From the NCBI GenBank assembly GCA_033856515.1, contig JAWVEY010000034.1, positions 124,001 to 188,000 of the forward strand: a stretch of DNA of 64,000 nucleotides. Reading direction: 5' to 3'. Source of the DNA: JALZKA01 sp033856515 (GTDB lineage Bacteria; Actinomycetota; Thermoleophilia; Solirubrobacterales; 70-9). A program made the position numbers and the translations under genes. The notes under the pieces were generated by a model. The model ran no database searches and had not been told where the DNA came from. It saw only the letters and a program-made list of their open reading frames with translations. Every line of letters begins with the position of its first letter. The first letter of the stretch is position 1. Of the stretch, positions 43,737 to 52,263 are shown one piece after another.

Positions 43737-44276
43737 TTGAAGGGAGTTGTATTCAACCTGCTCGAACAGGTCGTCTCTGAGGAGGCGGGCGAGGCTGCGT
43801 GGGAGCAGGCGATCTCCGAGTCGGGCGTCGAGGGCGCCTACACCTCGCTCGGCACCTACTCGCACGACGAGCTTGGCGCCCTGGTGGAAAGCCTTGCCGC
43901 GCAGCTCGGAGTCGAGCCTGACGAGGCGGTCATGTGGTTCGGGAAGCGAGCCCTCCCGAAGCTCGCGGCGACCTACCCGGAGCTCTTCGAGTCGCACAAG
44001 GGAACCCTCTCCTTCCTCGTCACTCTCAACGACATCATCCATCCCGAGGTCAGAAAGCTCTATCCGGGCGCCGACGTTCCCGTCTTCGACTACCGCCTGG
44101 TCGAATCGGACCGGATGCTGATGGGCTACCGCTCACGGCGAGGACTGTGCTTCTTCGGCCAGGGGTTGATCGAAGGAGCAGGCGTGTACTTCGGCGAGAA
44201 CCTGAAGGTCGCCCAGACGACCTGCGAGAAGCGCGGCGATTCGGAGTGCGTCTTCGAAATGGTCGTGGCGCCGTGA
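43737..44276 (+). CDS. H-NOX (HNOB) haem nitric-oxide sensor protein
   Basis: 179 residues from the TTG at 43737, with GAGG 7 nt upstream. With this start the residue numbers coincide with the canonical H-NOX numbering: proximal haem ligand H102 (N-D-I-I-H-P-E-V), P115, and the propionate-binding Y131-x-S133-x-R135. The opening M-K-G-V-V-F-N-L-L is the classic first helix. Position 140 is Phe, not the Tyr that stabilises O2 in thermophilic O2-binding members, so selective NO (and CO) binding is expected. A TTG at 43716 would add seven residues and spoil the match. It is a stand-alone cytosolic domain, coupled by GTGA to a histidine kinase. Confidence 0.93.
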   Translation: MKGVVFNLLEQVVSEEAGEAAWEQAISESGVEGAYTSLGTYSHDELGALVESLAAQLGVEPDEAVMWFGKRALPKLAATYPELFESHKGTLSFLVTLNDIIHPEVRKLYPGADVPVFDYRLVESDRMLMGYRSRRGLCFFGQGLIEGAGVYFGENLKVAQTTCEKRGDSECVFEMVVAP

Positions 44277-45658
44277 ACGAGCCCGCCATTGAGGCTCTCG
44301 ACGCAGAGACTCTCCGCAAGAAGGCCGACCGTGAGCGCAAGGCGCGCATTGAGGCCGAGGCGATCGCCGAGAAGGCGACCCGCGAGCTCTATGACCGCCA
44401 GGGTGACCTCGAGCTGCTCGAGGCGGTGGCCGTCGCTTCGAACGCGGCCGCCGAGGTGCGCTCTGCGCTCAGGGTGACGCTCGACGCCGTCTGCGAACGC
44501 TCGGGATGGCCGATCGGCCACGTGTTCCTTCTCAGCCGCGACGGCGAAACCCTGGTGCCTACGGGCATCTGGCATCTGGACGACCCCAAGCGGTTCGCCG
44601 GCTTCAAGCGGCTGACGGAATCTTCGATGTTCACGCGCGGGGTGGGAATCGCCGGCCGGGTGCTCGAGTCGGGGCAGCCCGTGTGGATCCCCGACGCGAA
44701 AGCCGACAACAACTTTCCGCGCGCCCACGCGGCCGAAGGTGCCGGCATCAACGCGGCCTTTGCGTTCCCGATCCTCGTCGAAGACGCCGTGACCGGCGTG
44801 GTCGAGTTCTTCTCGCCAACGCTCACGGAGCCCGATGAGCGCCTGCTCGAGCTCGCGGGACAAGTGGGTGTCCAGTTGGGGCGCGTAATCGAGCGCGACC
44901 GGCACTCCCGCGAGATCGTCCGGCGGACCGAAGAGCTTTCCCGGTACGCGACCGAGCTGGAGCATGCGAACGACGAGCTCAAGGAGTTCGCGTACGTCGC
45001 CTCGCACGATCTCACCGAGCCGCTGCGCACGATCGCCGGGTTCGTCCAGCTATTGCAGCAGCGCTACGAGGGGCAGCTCGACGAGTCCGCCGACGAGTTC
45101 ATCGGCTTCATCGTCGATGGCACAGAGCGAATGCAGGCCCTGATCGAGGGGCTCCTGTCGTACTCCCGCACCGGCCGCTCCGAGCTGGTGGCCGTCCGTG
45201 TCGACCTGAACGACATCCTGAACCGGGCGATCGGTTCGCTCGCGGCCTCGATCTCGGAGGCTGATGCCGATATCGAGATCGGCGAGCTCCCGGTCGTCGG
45301 GGGCGACGCCGTACAGCTCAGCCGACTCTTCGAGAACCTCCTTGCGAATGCGGTCAAGTTCCGCGGCGAGGAAAAGCCCCTGATCAAGATCGGCGCCGAG
45401 ATGAAGGGCGGTGCCTGGCACCTCTTCATCTCCGACAACGGGATCGGGATCGATGAGCGCCACCGCGAGCGAATCTTCAACGTGTTCGAGCGCCTGCATG
45501 GGGCCGGCGAGTATCCCGGAACCGGGATCGGCCTCTCGATCTGCAAGAAGGTGGTCGAACGCCACGGCGGGCGCATCTGGGTCGAGGAGACGCCGGGCGG
45601 CGGCAGCACGTTCAGATTCGTCCTGCCTGAGATGGGAGACGAGGTGCCGGGCCTGTGA
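44273..45658 (+). CDS. soluble GAF-domain sensor histidine kinase, H-NOX partner
   Basis: 461 residues from the GTG at 44273, overlapping the H-NOX stop. There is no transmembrane segment. Residues ~10-50 form a charged coiled coil, ~50-205 a GAF domain (W-P-I-G-H-V-F-L-L; I-A-G-R-V-L-E-S-G; F-A-F-P-I-L-V), ~215-235 another helix, then HisKA with the phospho-acceptor H245 in Y-V-A-S-H-D-L-T-E-P-L-R. HATPase boxes: N in F-E-N-L-L-A-N-A-V at 353-361, D-N-G-I-G 388-392, G-T-G-I-G-L-S 416-422. The kinase core is the bacteriophytochrome-like class. It is the probable target of the H-NOX protein, by gene order. Confidence 0.93.
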   Translation: MNEPAIEALDAETLRKKADRERKARIEAEAIAEKATRELYDRQGDLELLEAVAVASNAAAEVRSALRVTLDAVCERSGWPIGHVFLLSRDGETLVPTGIWHLDDPKRFAGFKRLTESSMFTRGVGIAGRVLESGQPVWIPDAKADNNFPRAHAAEGAGINAAFAFPILVEDAVTGVVEFFSPTLTEPDERLLELAGQVGVQLGRVIERDRHSREIVRRTEELSRYATELEHANDELKEFAYVASHDLTEPLRTIAGFVQLLQQRYEGQLDESADEFIGFIVDGTERMQALIEGLLSYSRTGRSELVAVRVDLNDILNRAIGSLAASISEADADIEIGELPVVGGDAVQLSRLFENLLANAVKFRGEEKPLIKIGAEMKGGAWHLFISDNGIGIDERHRERIFNVFERLHGAGEYPGTGIGLSICKKVVERHGGRIWVEETPGGGSTFRFVLPEMGDEVPGL

Positions 45659-46119
45659 TGCCGGTCGAGCCGATCAAGATCCTCCTGGTCGAGGACCAGC
45701 CGGCGGACGTGCGGCTCACCGAAGAGGTGCTTAAGCAGGGCAAGGTCGCCAACGAGCTCTACGTCGCCGAAGACGGCGAGAAGGCGATGCGGTTCCTTCG
45801 CCAGGAGGGTGAGTACTCAGAGGCGCCGAAGCCCGATCTCGTGATCCTGGACCTCAACCTGCCCAGGATGGACGGTAAGGAGGTGCTCCAGGCGATCAAG
45901 GGCGATCCGGCCTTCCTCAAGATCCCGGTCCTCATCCTGACCACGTCGGCCGCCGAGCGGGACATCCTCGACGCGTACGCGCACCACGTGAACGCCTACA
46001 TCACAAAGCCGATCGACCTCGACGAGTTCGTCGCCGTGGTCTCATCGATCGAACAGTTCTGGCTTTCGATCGTGAGGCTCCCCGATGGTCTTGAATACGG
46101 TGGAGGCGACTCGGCATGA
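45658..46119 (+). CDS. CheY-like single-domain response regulator (Rcp1 type)
   Basis: 153 residues; the ATG at 45658 overlaps the kinase stop (TGATG). Receiver residues: E12-D13, phospho-acceptor D65 in I-L-D-L-N-L-P, T95-T96, and K117-P118. The insert G-E-Y-S-E-A-P-K-P between helix 2 and strand 3 is typical of Rcp1-like regulators that pair with phytochrome-class kinases, matching the upstream kinase class. There is no output domain, so it may act as a phosphate relay or by protein binding. Its stop overlaps the next start (ATGA). Confidence 0.93.
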   Translation: MPVEPIKILLVEDQPADVRLTEEVLKQGKVANELYVAEDGEKAMRFLRQEGEYSEAPKPDLVILDLNLPRMDGKEVLQAIKGDPAFLKIPVLILTTSAAERDILDAYAHHVNAYITKPIDLDEFVAVVSSIEQFWLSIVRLPDGLEYGGGDSA

Positions 46120-48194
46120 TGCCTTCGGTTCCCTCGGTGCTCCTCGTCGAGGACAACCCGGCGGACGCCCGGCTTCTCCAGGAGATGGTGTCGGTCTCGG
46201 GAGACCACGATCTTGTCCTGCGCCCGTGCCGGAAGCTTTCCGAGGCGATCAAGGAGATCGAGGACGGGGAGACCGATTGCGTCCTTCTCGACCTGTCTCT
46301 GCCGGACGTATCCGGCCTCGACGGGATCGACCAGCTCAGGGAACGGTTTCCCGACCTTCCAATCATCATCCTCACCGGCCTCAACGACGAGGAGGTGGCG
46401 CTCGAGGCGCTCGGAGCCGGCGCCCAGGACTATCTGGTCAAGGGGTCGATCGAGGGCGTCGGGCTGAAGCGCGCCGTCCGCTATGCGATCGAGCGCAAGT
46501 CGGCCGAGAACGAGCTTGCCCACCTCGGCCGCCAGAACGAGATGATCCTCGACTCGGCGGGCGAGGGGATCTGCGGGCTCGACTCATCGGGGGTTGTCAC
46601 GTTCGCGAACCCGGCGGCCGCCCGGCTCTTGGGCTGTGAACGCGAGGACCTCCTGGGCGTGCTCTTCCACGACGTCGTGCATCCGAAGGGGCCGCTCTCG
46701 GATGGCCACGACGCGGCGGATTGCCCGATCCAGGTGGCGGTGCTCGACGGCGTGAGCTACCAGTCCGACGGCGAGTCCTTCTCGCGCCTCGATGCGAGCG
46801 CCTTCCCGGTCGAGTACTCGATCACTCCGTACGCGGCGGGACCCGGACAAGGCGCTGTGGTGACCTTCAAGGACATCGCCGAGCGCAAGCGGGCTGAGCA
46901 GCAGCTCCAGTACCTGGCTGATCACGACGTCCTCACCGGCCTCTACAACCGGCGCCGGTTTGGCGAGGAGCTCTCGCAGCAGATCGCCGTCTGCGAGCGC
47001 CTTGACGTCACCTCGGCGCTTCTGGTTCTGGACATCGACAACTTCAAGTTCATCAACGACGCATTGGGACACCAGGCGGGCGACGAGCTCATTCGTAGCC
47101 TCGCGAGTCAGTTGAAGGGGCGGGTTCGCCGCACCGATATCGTCTCGCGGCTCGGCGGCGACGAGTTCGCCCTGCTGCTCACCGGAACCGGGGCCGAGGC
47201 TGCCCTGGAACTGGCCGGGGAGCTTCTGGCGATGGCCAGAAGCCATCGTGTCCTGGCGCGTGACAAGCCGGTGCAGGTGACAACCAGCATCGGCATCGCG
47301 ATGCTCGACGCAGCGAACCTCAGTGCCGAGCAGCTCCTATTGGAAGCCGACGTCGCGATGTACGAGGCGAAGGGCTCGGGCCGCGATCGCGTGATCCTCT
47401 TCACACGCGACGCGCCCGCGCCCAACGCCCAGCGTGCAGGGTTCATCTGGACGGACAAGATCAAGCGGGCGCTCGCCGAGGACAAGTTCGCGGTCTACGC
47501 CCAGCCGATCGTGAGCCTGAACGGGCAGACCGCCGACCGCTACGAGTTGCTCGTGCGCATGCTGGACGAGGACGGAAGCGTCGTCGCTCCAGGCGCTTTC
47601 CTGCCGGTGGCAGAGCGCTTCGGCCTGATCTCCGAGATCGACATCTGGATGATCCGCCAGGCGATCGGGCTGATCGAGAAGGAGCAGAACGCGGGGCGCA
47701 AGGTCGTCCTGGAAGTGAACCTCTCGGGCCACTCCATCTGCGATCCCGAGCTGCCCGACCTGATCGAGGCGGAGCTGACCAAGGCCCCGATCGACCCTGC
47801 CCAGCTCGTCTTCGAGATCACCGAGACCGCGGCTATCGCGAACATGGACGAGGCGCGCACGCTTGCCACTCGCATCCGCCGCTGGGGCTGCCGATTCGCG
47901 CTCGACGACTTCGGCGCCGGCTTCGGCTCGTTCTACTACCTCAAGTACCTGCCGGTGGACTACCTGAAGATCGACGGCGAGTTCATCCGCAACCTCGACT
48001 CCTCGGAGATCGACCAGCGCATGGTCTCCGCGATGGTGGAGATCGCCCGGGCGCTTGGTCTGCGCACGATCGCCGAGTTTGTCGAGAGCTCCCCGGTCCT
48101 CGAGCGGCTACGCGAGTTCGGCGTCGACTTCGCGCAGGGCTACCACATCGGCAGGCCGGCGCCAATCGAAGAGCTGACGCCCGTAATGCTCTAG
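46116..48194 (+). CDS. REC-PAS-GGDEF-EAL cyclic-di-GMP enzyme
   Basis: 692 residues. Receiver ~5-125 with D59 (L-L-D-L-S-L-P); PAS ~140-255; GGDEF ~265-430 with G-G-D-E-F at 347-351 and an intact inhibitory RxxD (R338-D341); EAL ~445-690 with E-L-L-V-R at 477-481, V-N-L-S-G-H near 534-539, E-I-T-E near 567-570, D-D-F-G-A-G at 597-602 and K618-I-D. Both catalytic sites look complete, so synthesis and breakdown of c-di-GMP are possible, with phosphorylation of D59 and the PAS ligand likely tipping the balance. It is the output end of the H-NOX-kinase-regulator operon. Confidence 0.95.
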   Translation: MMPSVPSVLLVEDNPADARLLQEMVSVSGDHDLVLRPCRKLSEAIKEIEDGETDCVLLDLSLPDVSGLDGIDQLRERFPDLPIIILTGLNDEEVALEALGAGAQDYLVKGSIEGVGLKRAVRYAIERKSAENELAHLGRQNEMILDSAGEGICGLDSSGVVTFANPAAARLLGCEREDLLGVLFHDVVHPKGPLSDGHDAADCPIQVAVLDGVSYQSDGESFSRLDASAFPVEYSITPYAAGPGQGAVVTFKDIAERKRAEQQLQYLADHDVLTGLYNRRRFGEELSQQIAVCERLDVTSALLVLDIDNFKFINDALGHQAGDELIRSLASQLKGRVRRTDIVSRLGGDEFALLLTGTGAEAALELAGELLAMARSHRVLARDKPVQVTTSIGIAMLDAANLSAEQLLLEADVAMYEAKGSGRDRVILFTRDAPAPNAQRAGFIWTDKIKRALAEDKFAVYAQPIVSLNGQTADRYELLVRMLDEDGSVVAPGAFLPVAERFGLISEIDIWMIRQAIGLIEKEQNAGRKVVLEVNLSGHSICDPELPDLIEAELTKAPIDPAQLVFEITETAAIANMDEARTLATRIRRWGCRFALDDFGAGFGSFYYLKYLPVDYLKIDGEFIRNLDSSEIDQRMVSAMVEIARALGLRTIAEFVESSPVLERLREFGVDFAQGYHIGRPAPIEELTPVML

Positions 48195-48298
48195 GGCGGG
48201 CGGGCCTGGCTCGGCGGGCTCCAACGCTTGTGCTCGTCCATGCCAGGGCATATGACGGGATCGCCACGTTTGCGTTTGCGTATTGGCACTAATGGGTG

Positions 48299-48327
48299 TT
48301 GACCGGTAGGGCTCCGGGGGCTGGAAT
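48299..48327 (+). promoter_or_regulatory. predicted promoter of the AbiEi/DUF559 gene
   Basis: TTGACC (48299-48304), 17-nt spacer, TGGAAT (48322-48327). The start point would fall near 48334, exactly at an in-frame GTG, so the protein might begin there without a leader instead of at the ATG at 48367. The rest of the 172-nt gap shows no gene. Confidence 0.45.
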
Positions 48328-48366
48328 GGCCTTGTGCCAAGGGGCTTGCGAAGAAGCGTCCCGTAT

Positions 48367-49293
48367 ATGGACGGAACTTCGCAGACCCCACTCGACGCCG
48401 CTATCGCAGCGATCGCCGCCACACAACATGGAGTGATCGCCCTCGCCCAGCTGGTCAAGCTCGGCTTAAGTGCTTCCGCCGTCCGGAGCCGCGTCGAGCG
48501 CGGATACCTGCACCCGATCCACCGCGGCGTCTACGCCGTCGGGCACGCGAACCTCACCGCGAAAGGCCGGCGGATGGCAGCCGTCTTGGCCTACGGCCGC
48601 GCGGCCCTCTCGCACACCACGGCCGCTGCGCACATCGGTCTTCTCAATTCCTCCTCGGGCCTTATCCATGTGACGACCAGCGGGCGGGGAAAGTCCCGGG
48701 CCGGGATCAAAGCCCACTCCGGAGCCACCCTTCTTGAGCGCGACGTCGTACTCATCGGCAACATCCCTACTACGAACTGGGCGAGAACAGTGTTGGACAT
48801 AGCTCCATCGGTGAGCCGCCGCGCCCTCGAGCGGGCATTCGATCGCTCGATGACTCTCGAGCTCTTCGATCTCCGGGTTCTCGAGGACGTCCTGGCGCGA
48901 GCGAACGGCCGTCCCGGCGTGCCTCTCATCGAACAGGTCCTGGCCGAGCACGAAATCGGTACCACGGAGACGCGGACCGACTTCGAGGAGATCCTGTTCT
49001 CGATCGTCGACGCCGCCGGGATCCGTCGCCCCATCTGCGACTACGCGATCGAAGCCGGCGAGGAGGTGCCGCTCACTGTCGACTTTGTCTGGATCCCTGA
49101 GCGCGTGGTCGTCGAATTCGAGTCCCTGCGCTGGCACTCCAACTCGATCGCGCAGGCGCGTGACAAACGTCGGTATCGCTCGCTGTCACTCGCAGGCTGG
49201 AAGCCCCTCCCCGTTAGCGAAAAGGACATCTCCGACCCGGCTCGGATCGCTCGGGAACTGACCGCGGCGCTTGAGGCAGGCGGCAGGCTCTAG
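48367..49293 (+). CDS. AbiEi antitoxin-domain protein with C-terminal DUF559 nuclease-like domain
   Basis: 308 residues from the ATG at 48367 (a GTG at 48334 is the alternative). An AbiEi-type winged-helix domain occupies ~10-60: H-G-V-I-A-L-A-Q-L, then S-A-V-R-S-R-V-E-R-G-Y-L and H-R-G-V-Y-A-V-G-H. The middle is helical. The C-terminal ~200-300 resembles DUF559/Vsr-like PD-(D/E)xK folds: E207, D239 in L-T-V-D-F-V-W, E250 in V-V-E-F-E-S-L-R-W-H and R-D-K-R-R-Y, ending A-G-W-K-P-L. No AbiEii toxin gene is next to it. Such orphans are common in actinobacteria; role unknown. Confidence 0.82.
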   Translation: MDGTSQTPLDAAIAAIAATQHGVIALAQLVKLGLSASAVRSRVERGYLHPIHRGVYAVGHANLTAKGRRMAAVLAYGRAALSHTTAAAHIGLLNSSSGLIHVTTSGRGKSRAGIKAHSGATLLERDVVLIGNIPTTNWARTVLDIAPSVSRRALERAFDRSMTLELFDLRVLEDVLARANGRPGVPLIEQVLAEHEIGTTETRTDFEEILFSIVDAAGIRRPICDYAIEAGEEVPLTVDFVWIPERVVVEFESLRWHSNSIAQARDKRRYRSLSLAGWKPLPVSEKDISDPARIARELTAALEAGGRL

Positions 49294-50237
49294 TAGCGCG
49301 CGTCGACCAGCTGCTCGACGCCGGCTCGCTCAATCGTCAAGCGCAGGCCGTCGCGGAGGCTGATCTGCGGCTCCCAGCCGAGCAGTTGCTTGGCCCGGGT
49401 GATGTCCGGCTGGCGCACCTGTGGGTCATCGACGGGGAGGGCCTCGAACACGATCTCGGACTTCGACTCCGTCACCTCGATCACGCACTGGGCCAGCTCA
49501 AGGAGGGTGAGCTCCTCCGGGTTGCCGACGTTCACCGGGACGTGGACGTCAGAGGAGGCCATCAGCATGTATCCGCGGACCTGGTCGTCGACGTAACAGA
49601 AGCTCCGGGTCTGGCTGCCGTCGCCGAAGACGGTCAGCGGCTTGTCCTGAAGGGCCTGGCGCAAGAAGGTCGAGACGGCGCGGCCGTCGTGCGGGCGCAT
49701 CTTCGGCCCGAAGGTGTTGAACGTGCGCACGATGCCCGTGTCCACGCCCTGCTGGCGGTGGTAAGCCATCGTCAGTGCTTCGGCGTAGCGCTTGGCCTCG
49801 TCATAGACGCCGCGCGGGCCGATCGGGTTGACGTGGCCCCAGTACTCCTCGGGCTGCGGGTGGACCTGCGGGTCGCCATAGACCTCGGAGGTCGAGGCGA
49901 GGACGAAGCGCGCGCGCTTGAGCTTCGCGAGCCCAAGCATGTGATGCGTGCCGTAGGAGCCGACCTTGAGGGTGTGGAGGGGCAGGCGCAGATAGTCGAT
50001 CGGGCTGGCGGGGGAGGCCAGGTGATAGACGAAGTCGACCTTCTCGTCGGTGAAGAAGGGCTGCGTCAGGTCGTGGAGGACGAAGGTGTAGGCGTCGTCG
50101 TCGATGTGCTCCACGTTTTGAAGCGACCCCGTGTCGAGGTTGTCGATGCAGATGACGCGCTCGCCCTTGGCGAGAAGCGCCTCGCACAGGTGCGAGCCCA
50201 GGAAGCCCGCTCCGCCCGTGACTATGGACGTAGTCAT
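49290..50237 (-). CDS. UDP-glucuronate decarboxylase-like NAD-dependent epimerase
   Basis: 315 residues of the extended SDR type. G-G-A-G-F-L-G-S-H binds NAD at the start, Y-H-L-A-S-P-A-S-P is diagnostic for UDP-xylose synthases, T-S-E-V-Y-G-D-P carries the catalytic Thr/Ser area, and Y-D-E-A-K-R-Y-A-E gives the YxxxK pair. R-T-F-N-T-F-G-P and D-G-S-Q-T-R-S-F-C-Y-V-D-D follow. It converts UDP-glucuronate to UDP-xylose for glycan synthesis. TAAGCT lies 6 nt before the ATG. Both neighbours on its 3' side overlap by 4-nt stops. Confidence 0.9.
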   Translation of the reverse strand: MTTSIVTGGAGFLGSHLCEALLAKGERVICIDNLDTGSLQNVEHIDDDAYTFVLHDLTQPFFTDEKVDFVYHLASPASPIDYLRLPLHTLKVGSYGTHHMLGLAKLKRARFVLASTSEVYGDPQVHPQPEEYWGHVNPIGPRGVYDEAKRYAEALTMAYHRQQGVDTGIVRTFNTFGPKMRPHDGRAVSTFLRQALQDKPLTVFGDGSQTRSFCYVDDQVRGYMLMASSDVHVPVNVGNPEELTLLELAQCVIEVTESKSEIVFEALPVDDPQVRQPDITRAKQLLGWEPQISLRDGLRLTIERAGVEQLVDARY

Positions 50238-50243
50238 GGTCCG

Positions 50244-50249
50244 AGCTTA
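50244..50249 (-). promoter_or_regulatory. candidate -10 (TAAGCT) of the UDP-xylose synthase-like gene
   Basis: TAAGCT on the minus strand, 6 nt before the ATG at 50237; no Shine-Dalgarno is present. Confidence 0.35.
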
Positions 50250-50347
50250 GACCTGCAGACGCCGCGCGGTCGCGGTTGGGAGAGCGCTCGCAGGTCCGCT
50301 TGCCGCGGCCCGGGGGCATGGCCGGGCGGCGCGGGGTTGTCCATGGC

Positions 50348-50845
50348 ATGGAAGAACGCCGCCGACGAATGTCCGATGCGATCGCACTGCTCAGCTCGAG
50401 AGAGGCGGCATTTCGCCGAACCGCGCGTCGAGTATCGATCTGTGCCGACGATGCGGACGATGCGTTCCAGCGCGCGTCGCTGATCCTCCTCGAGAAGGCG
50501 CCGCCACACCCGCCGGAGAGGCTCGCGGCGTGGATGCACCTGGTCACGAAGCGCGAGGCGCTGGCGGTCCGGCGGGATCGCGAGCGCATGCTCGCGTGCG
50601 AGATCCCGGATGCGCCGAGCGGGGCGCCCTGCCCCGCGGAGCGGGCCGAGCGGCGCGAGTGGGCCAGGGCAAGAGCGCAGGCGCTGAGGCGCCTCAAGCC
50701 CGACGAGCGCCGGGCGCTCGTCCTCCGCGGCGAGGGTTACTCCTACGCCGAGATCTGCGAGCTCACCAACTGGACGCACACGAAGGTGAACCGCTGCCTC
50801 ACAGAGGGTCGCGCGCGGCTGCGTCAGCTCGGCGCGATGGGTTAG
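50348..50845 (+). CDS. sigma-70-family (ECF-like) RNA polymerase sigma factor
   Basis: 165 residues from the ATG at 50348 (ATG at 50369 is possible). Region 2-like helices include A-D-D-A-D-D-A-F-Q-R-A-S-L-I-L and W-M-H-L-V-T-K-R-E-A. After a Pro/Ala-rich linker, region 4 has L-K-P-D-E-R-R-A-L-V-L-R-G-E-G-Y-S-Y-A-E-I and the recognition helix W-T-H-T-K-V-N-R-C. There is no adjacent anti-sigma gene, which is unusual for ECF factors. Target promoters unknown. The stop overlaps the convergent amidase stop (TTAG). Confidence 0.85.
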   Translation: MEERRRRMSDAIALLSSREAAFRRTARRVSICADDADDAFQRASLILLEKAPPHPPERLAAWMHLVTKREALAVRRDRERMLACEIPDAPSGAPCPAERAERREWARARAQALRRLKPDERRALVLRGEGYSYAEICELTNWTHTKVNRCLTEGRARLRQLGAMG

Positions 50846-52254
50846 GCAGCCGGCGGCCGACGCTCGTGCCAGCGCTCTTCGGCCTCGAGCTCGGCTGCGA
50901 GTGAGATCAGGAGGCTCTCCGAGTTCGCCGGCCCGAGCAGCTGGACGCCGATGGGGAGCCCCGCGTCCGTCAGCCCGGCTGGGACGTTGACGCCCGGCCA
51001 GCCGATCACGTTCCACGGCCATGCGTAGGGGCACGCGCCGACGATCAGCTTGTCGGTCGCCCATCCGCCGAGCCCCTCCGCGGCGCCGACTGGCAGGGCT
51101 GGCTTTGCTGTAGTCGGCGCGAGAACGACGTCGAAGTCCTTGAAGATCCTCCCGATCCGCCCGCGCAAGGGCCGCTCGAGAGCTCTCGCCCCGGCGAGCA
51201 AGGGGCCCGACAGGAGCTTGCCGACCGTCGCGTTGTGGCGCGTGCGCGGGTCGAGCACCTCGGGCTCGTCGATCTGGTCGACCCACTCGCGAATGCCGCT
51301 CATCGACCGGGGCATGAAGCTCGCTCCCACCAGTCCGTAGGCGGGGTCTGCCTCTTGCACTGTGTGCCCGAGCCCCTCCAACACCTCGCCCATCCGCTCG
51401 GTCGCTGCGCGGATCTCGGGATCGAGCTTTGCCGGCGCGCCGCTGAAGGGGATTGCGGTCGAGAGGGCGATCCTGAGCCGCCCAGGCGCCTCGCCGGCGG
51501 CCTCCAGATACGTCCCCGCCGGAGCCGGTGGGCGGTGGAGGTCGCCCTCGCGGTTGCCGGCCGCGACATCCAGGAGAAACGCCGCATCCGCGACCGTGCG
51601 GGTGAGTGGGCCAAGGCAGGTGAGGCCCCTGAACGCCTCGGGATGCGGCCAGGTCGAGATGCGCCCGCGCTGGGGCTTGATGCCGACCAGGTGGCACCAC
51701 GCTGCCGGGATCCGGACCGAGCCCGCCCCGTCGGAGCCGATCGCTCCCGCGACGAGGCCGGCCGCAACCGCGGCAGCCGCACCGCCGCTCGAGCCCCCCG
51801 GGGTGTGGTCGAGGTTCCAGGGGTTGCGGGTGATGCCGAACCCCGGTCCTTCTGAGAAGGGCCATTGGCCAAACTCCGACGTGGTCGTCTTGCCAACGAT
51901 GACGGCGCCCGCCTCGCGCAGCCTTCGCACTACCTCCGAGTCCTCATCGATGACGTCGAATGTGCCGGCGCAGCCGAATGCCGTCGTCTCGCCCGCGATG
52001 TCCGTGTCGTCCTTGATCGCGATTGGAACGCCGAGGAGGGGCGCCCTCTCGCCGGCGGCGATGCGGCGATCGCACTCCGCCGCCTCCTGCGACGCGCTGT
52101 CGGCACGCACGCAGCGAAACGCGTTGAGCGTGGCCTGGCTTGCTTCGATCCGGTCGAGGCACGCTGCCACTAGCTCGGCTGAGCTCGTCTCGCCCGCAGC
52201 TAGCGAGGTCGCTTGCGCTTCGAGCCCGGCAGGCTCGCCAACGATCGTCGTCAT
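50842..52254 (-). CDS. amidase (amidase-signature family)
   Basis: 470 residues. The Ser-cisSer-Lys triad region is intact: I-A-I-K-D-D-T-D (catalytic Lys) near residue 77, T-P-G-G-S-S-G-G-A-A-A-A-V-A (cis-Ser) near 152, and G-A-G-S-V-R-I-P-A-A near 177 with the nucleophilic Ser. It hydrolyses an amide; the substrate (amino-acid amide, peptide, or other) cannot be told. GatA is unlikely because there is no gatB/gatC context. It is 9 nt downstream of amtB, so ammonia released might link it functionally to glnK-amtB. Confidence 0.9.
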   Translation of the reverse strand: MTTIVGEPAGLEAQATSLAAGETSSAELVAACLDRIEASQATLNAFRCVRADSASQEAAECDRRIAAGERAPLLGVPIAIKDDTDIAGETTAFGCAGTFDVIDEDSEVVRRLREAGAVIVGKTTTSEFGQWPFSEGPGFGITRNPWNLDHTPGGSSGGAAAAVAAGLVAGAIGSDGAGSVRIPAAWCHLVGIKPQRGRISTWPHPEAFRGLTCLGPLTRTVADAAFLLDVAAGNREGDLHRPPAPAGTYLEAAGEAPGRLRIALSTAIPFSGAPAKLDPEIRAATERMGEVLEGLGHTVQEADPAYGLVGASFMPRSMSGIREWVDQIDEPEVLDPRTRHNATVGKLLSGPLLAGARALERPLRGRIGRIFKDFDVVLAPTTAKPALPVGAAEGLGGWATDKLIVGACPYAWPWNVIGWPGVNVPAGLTDAGLPIGVQLLGPANSESLLISLAAELEAEERWHERRPPAA

Positions 52255-52263
52255 GCGGTCAGG

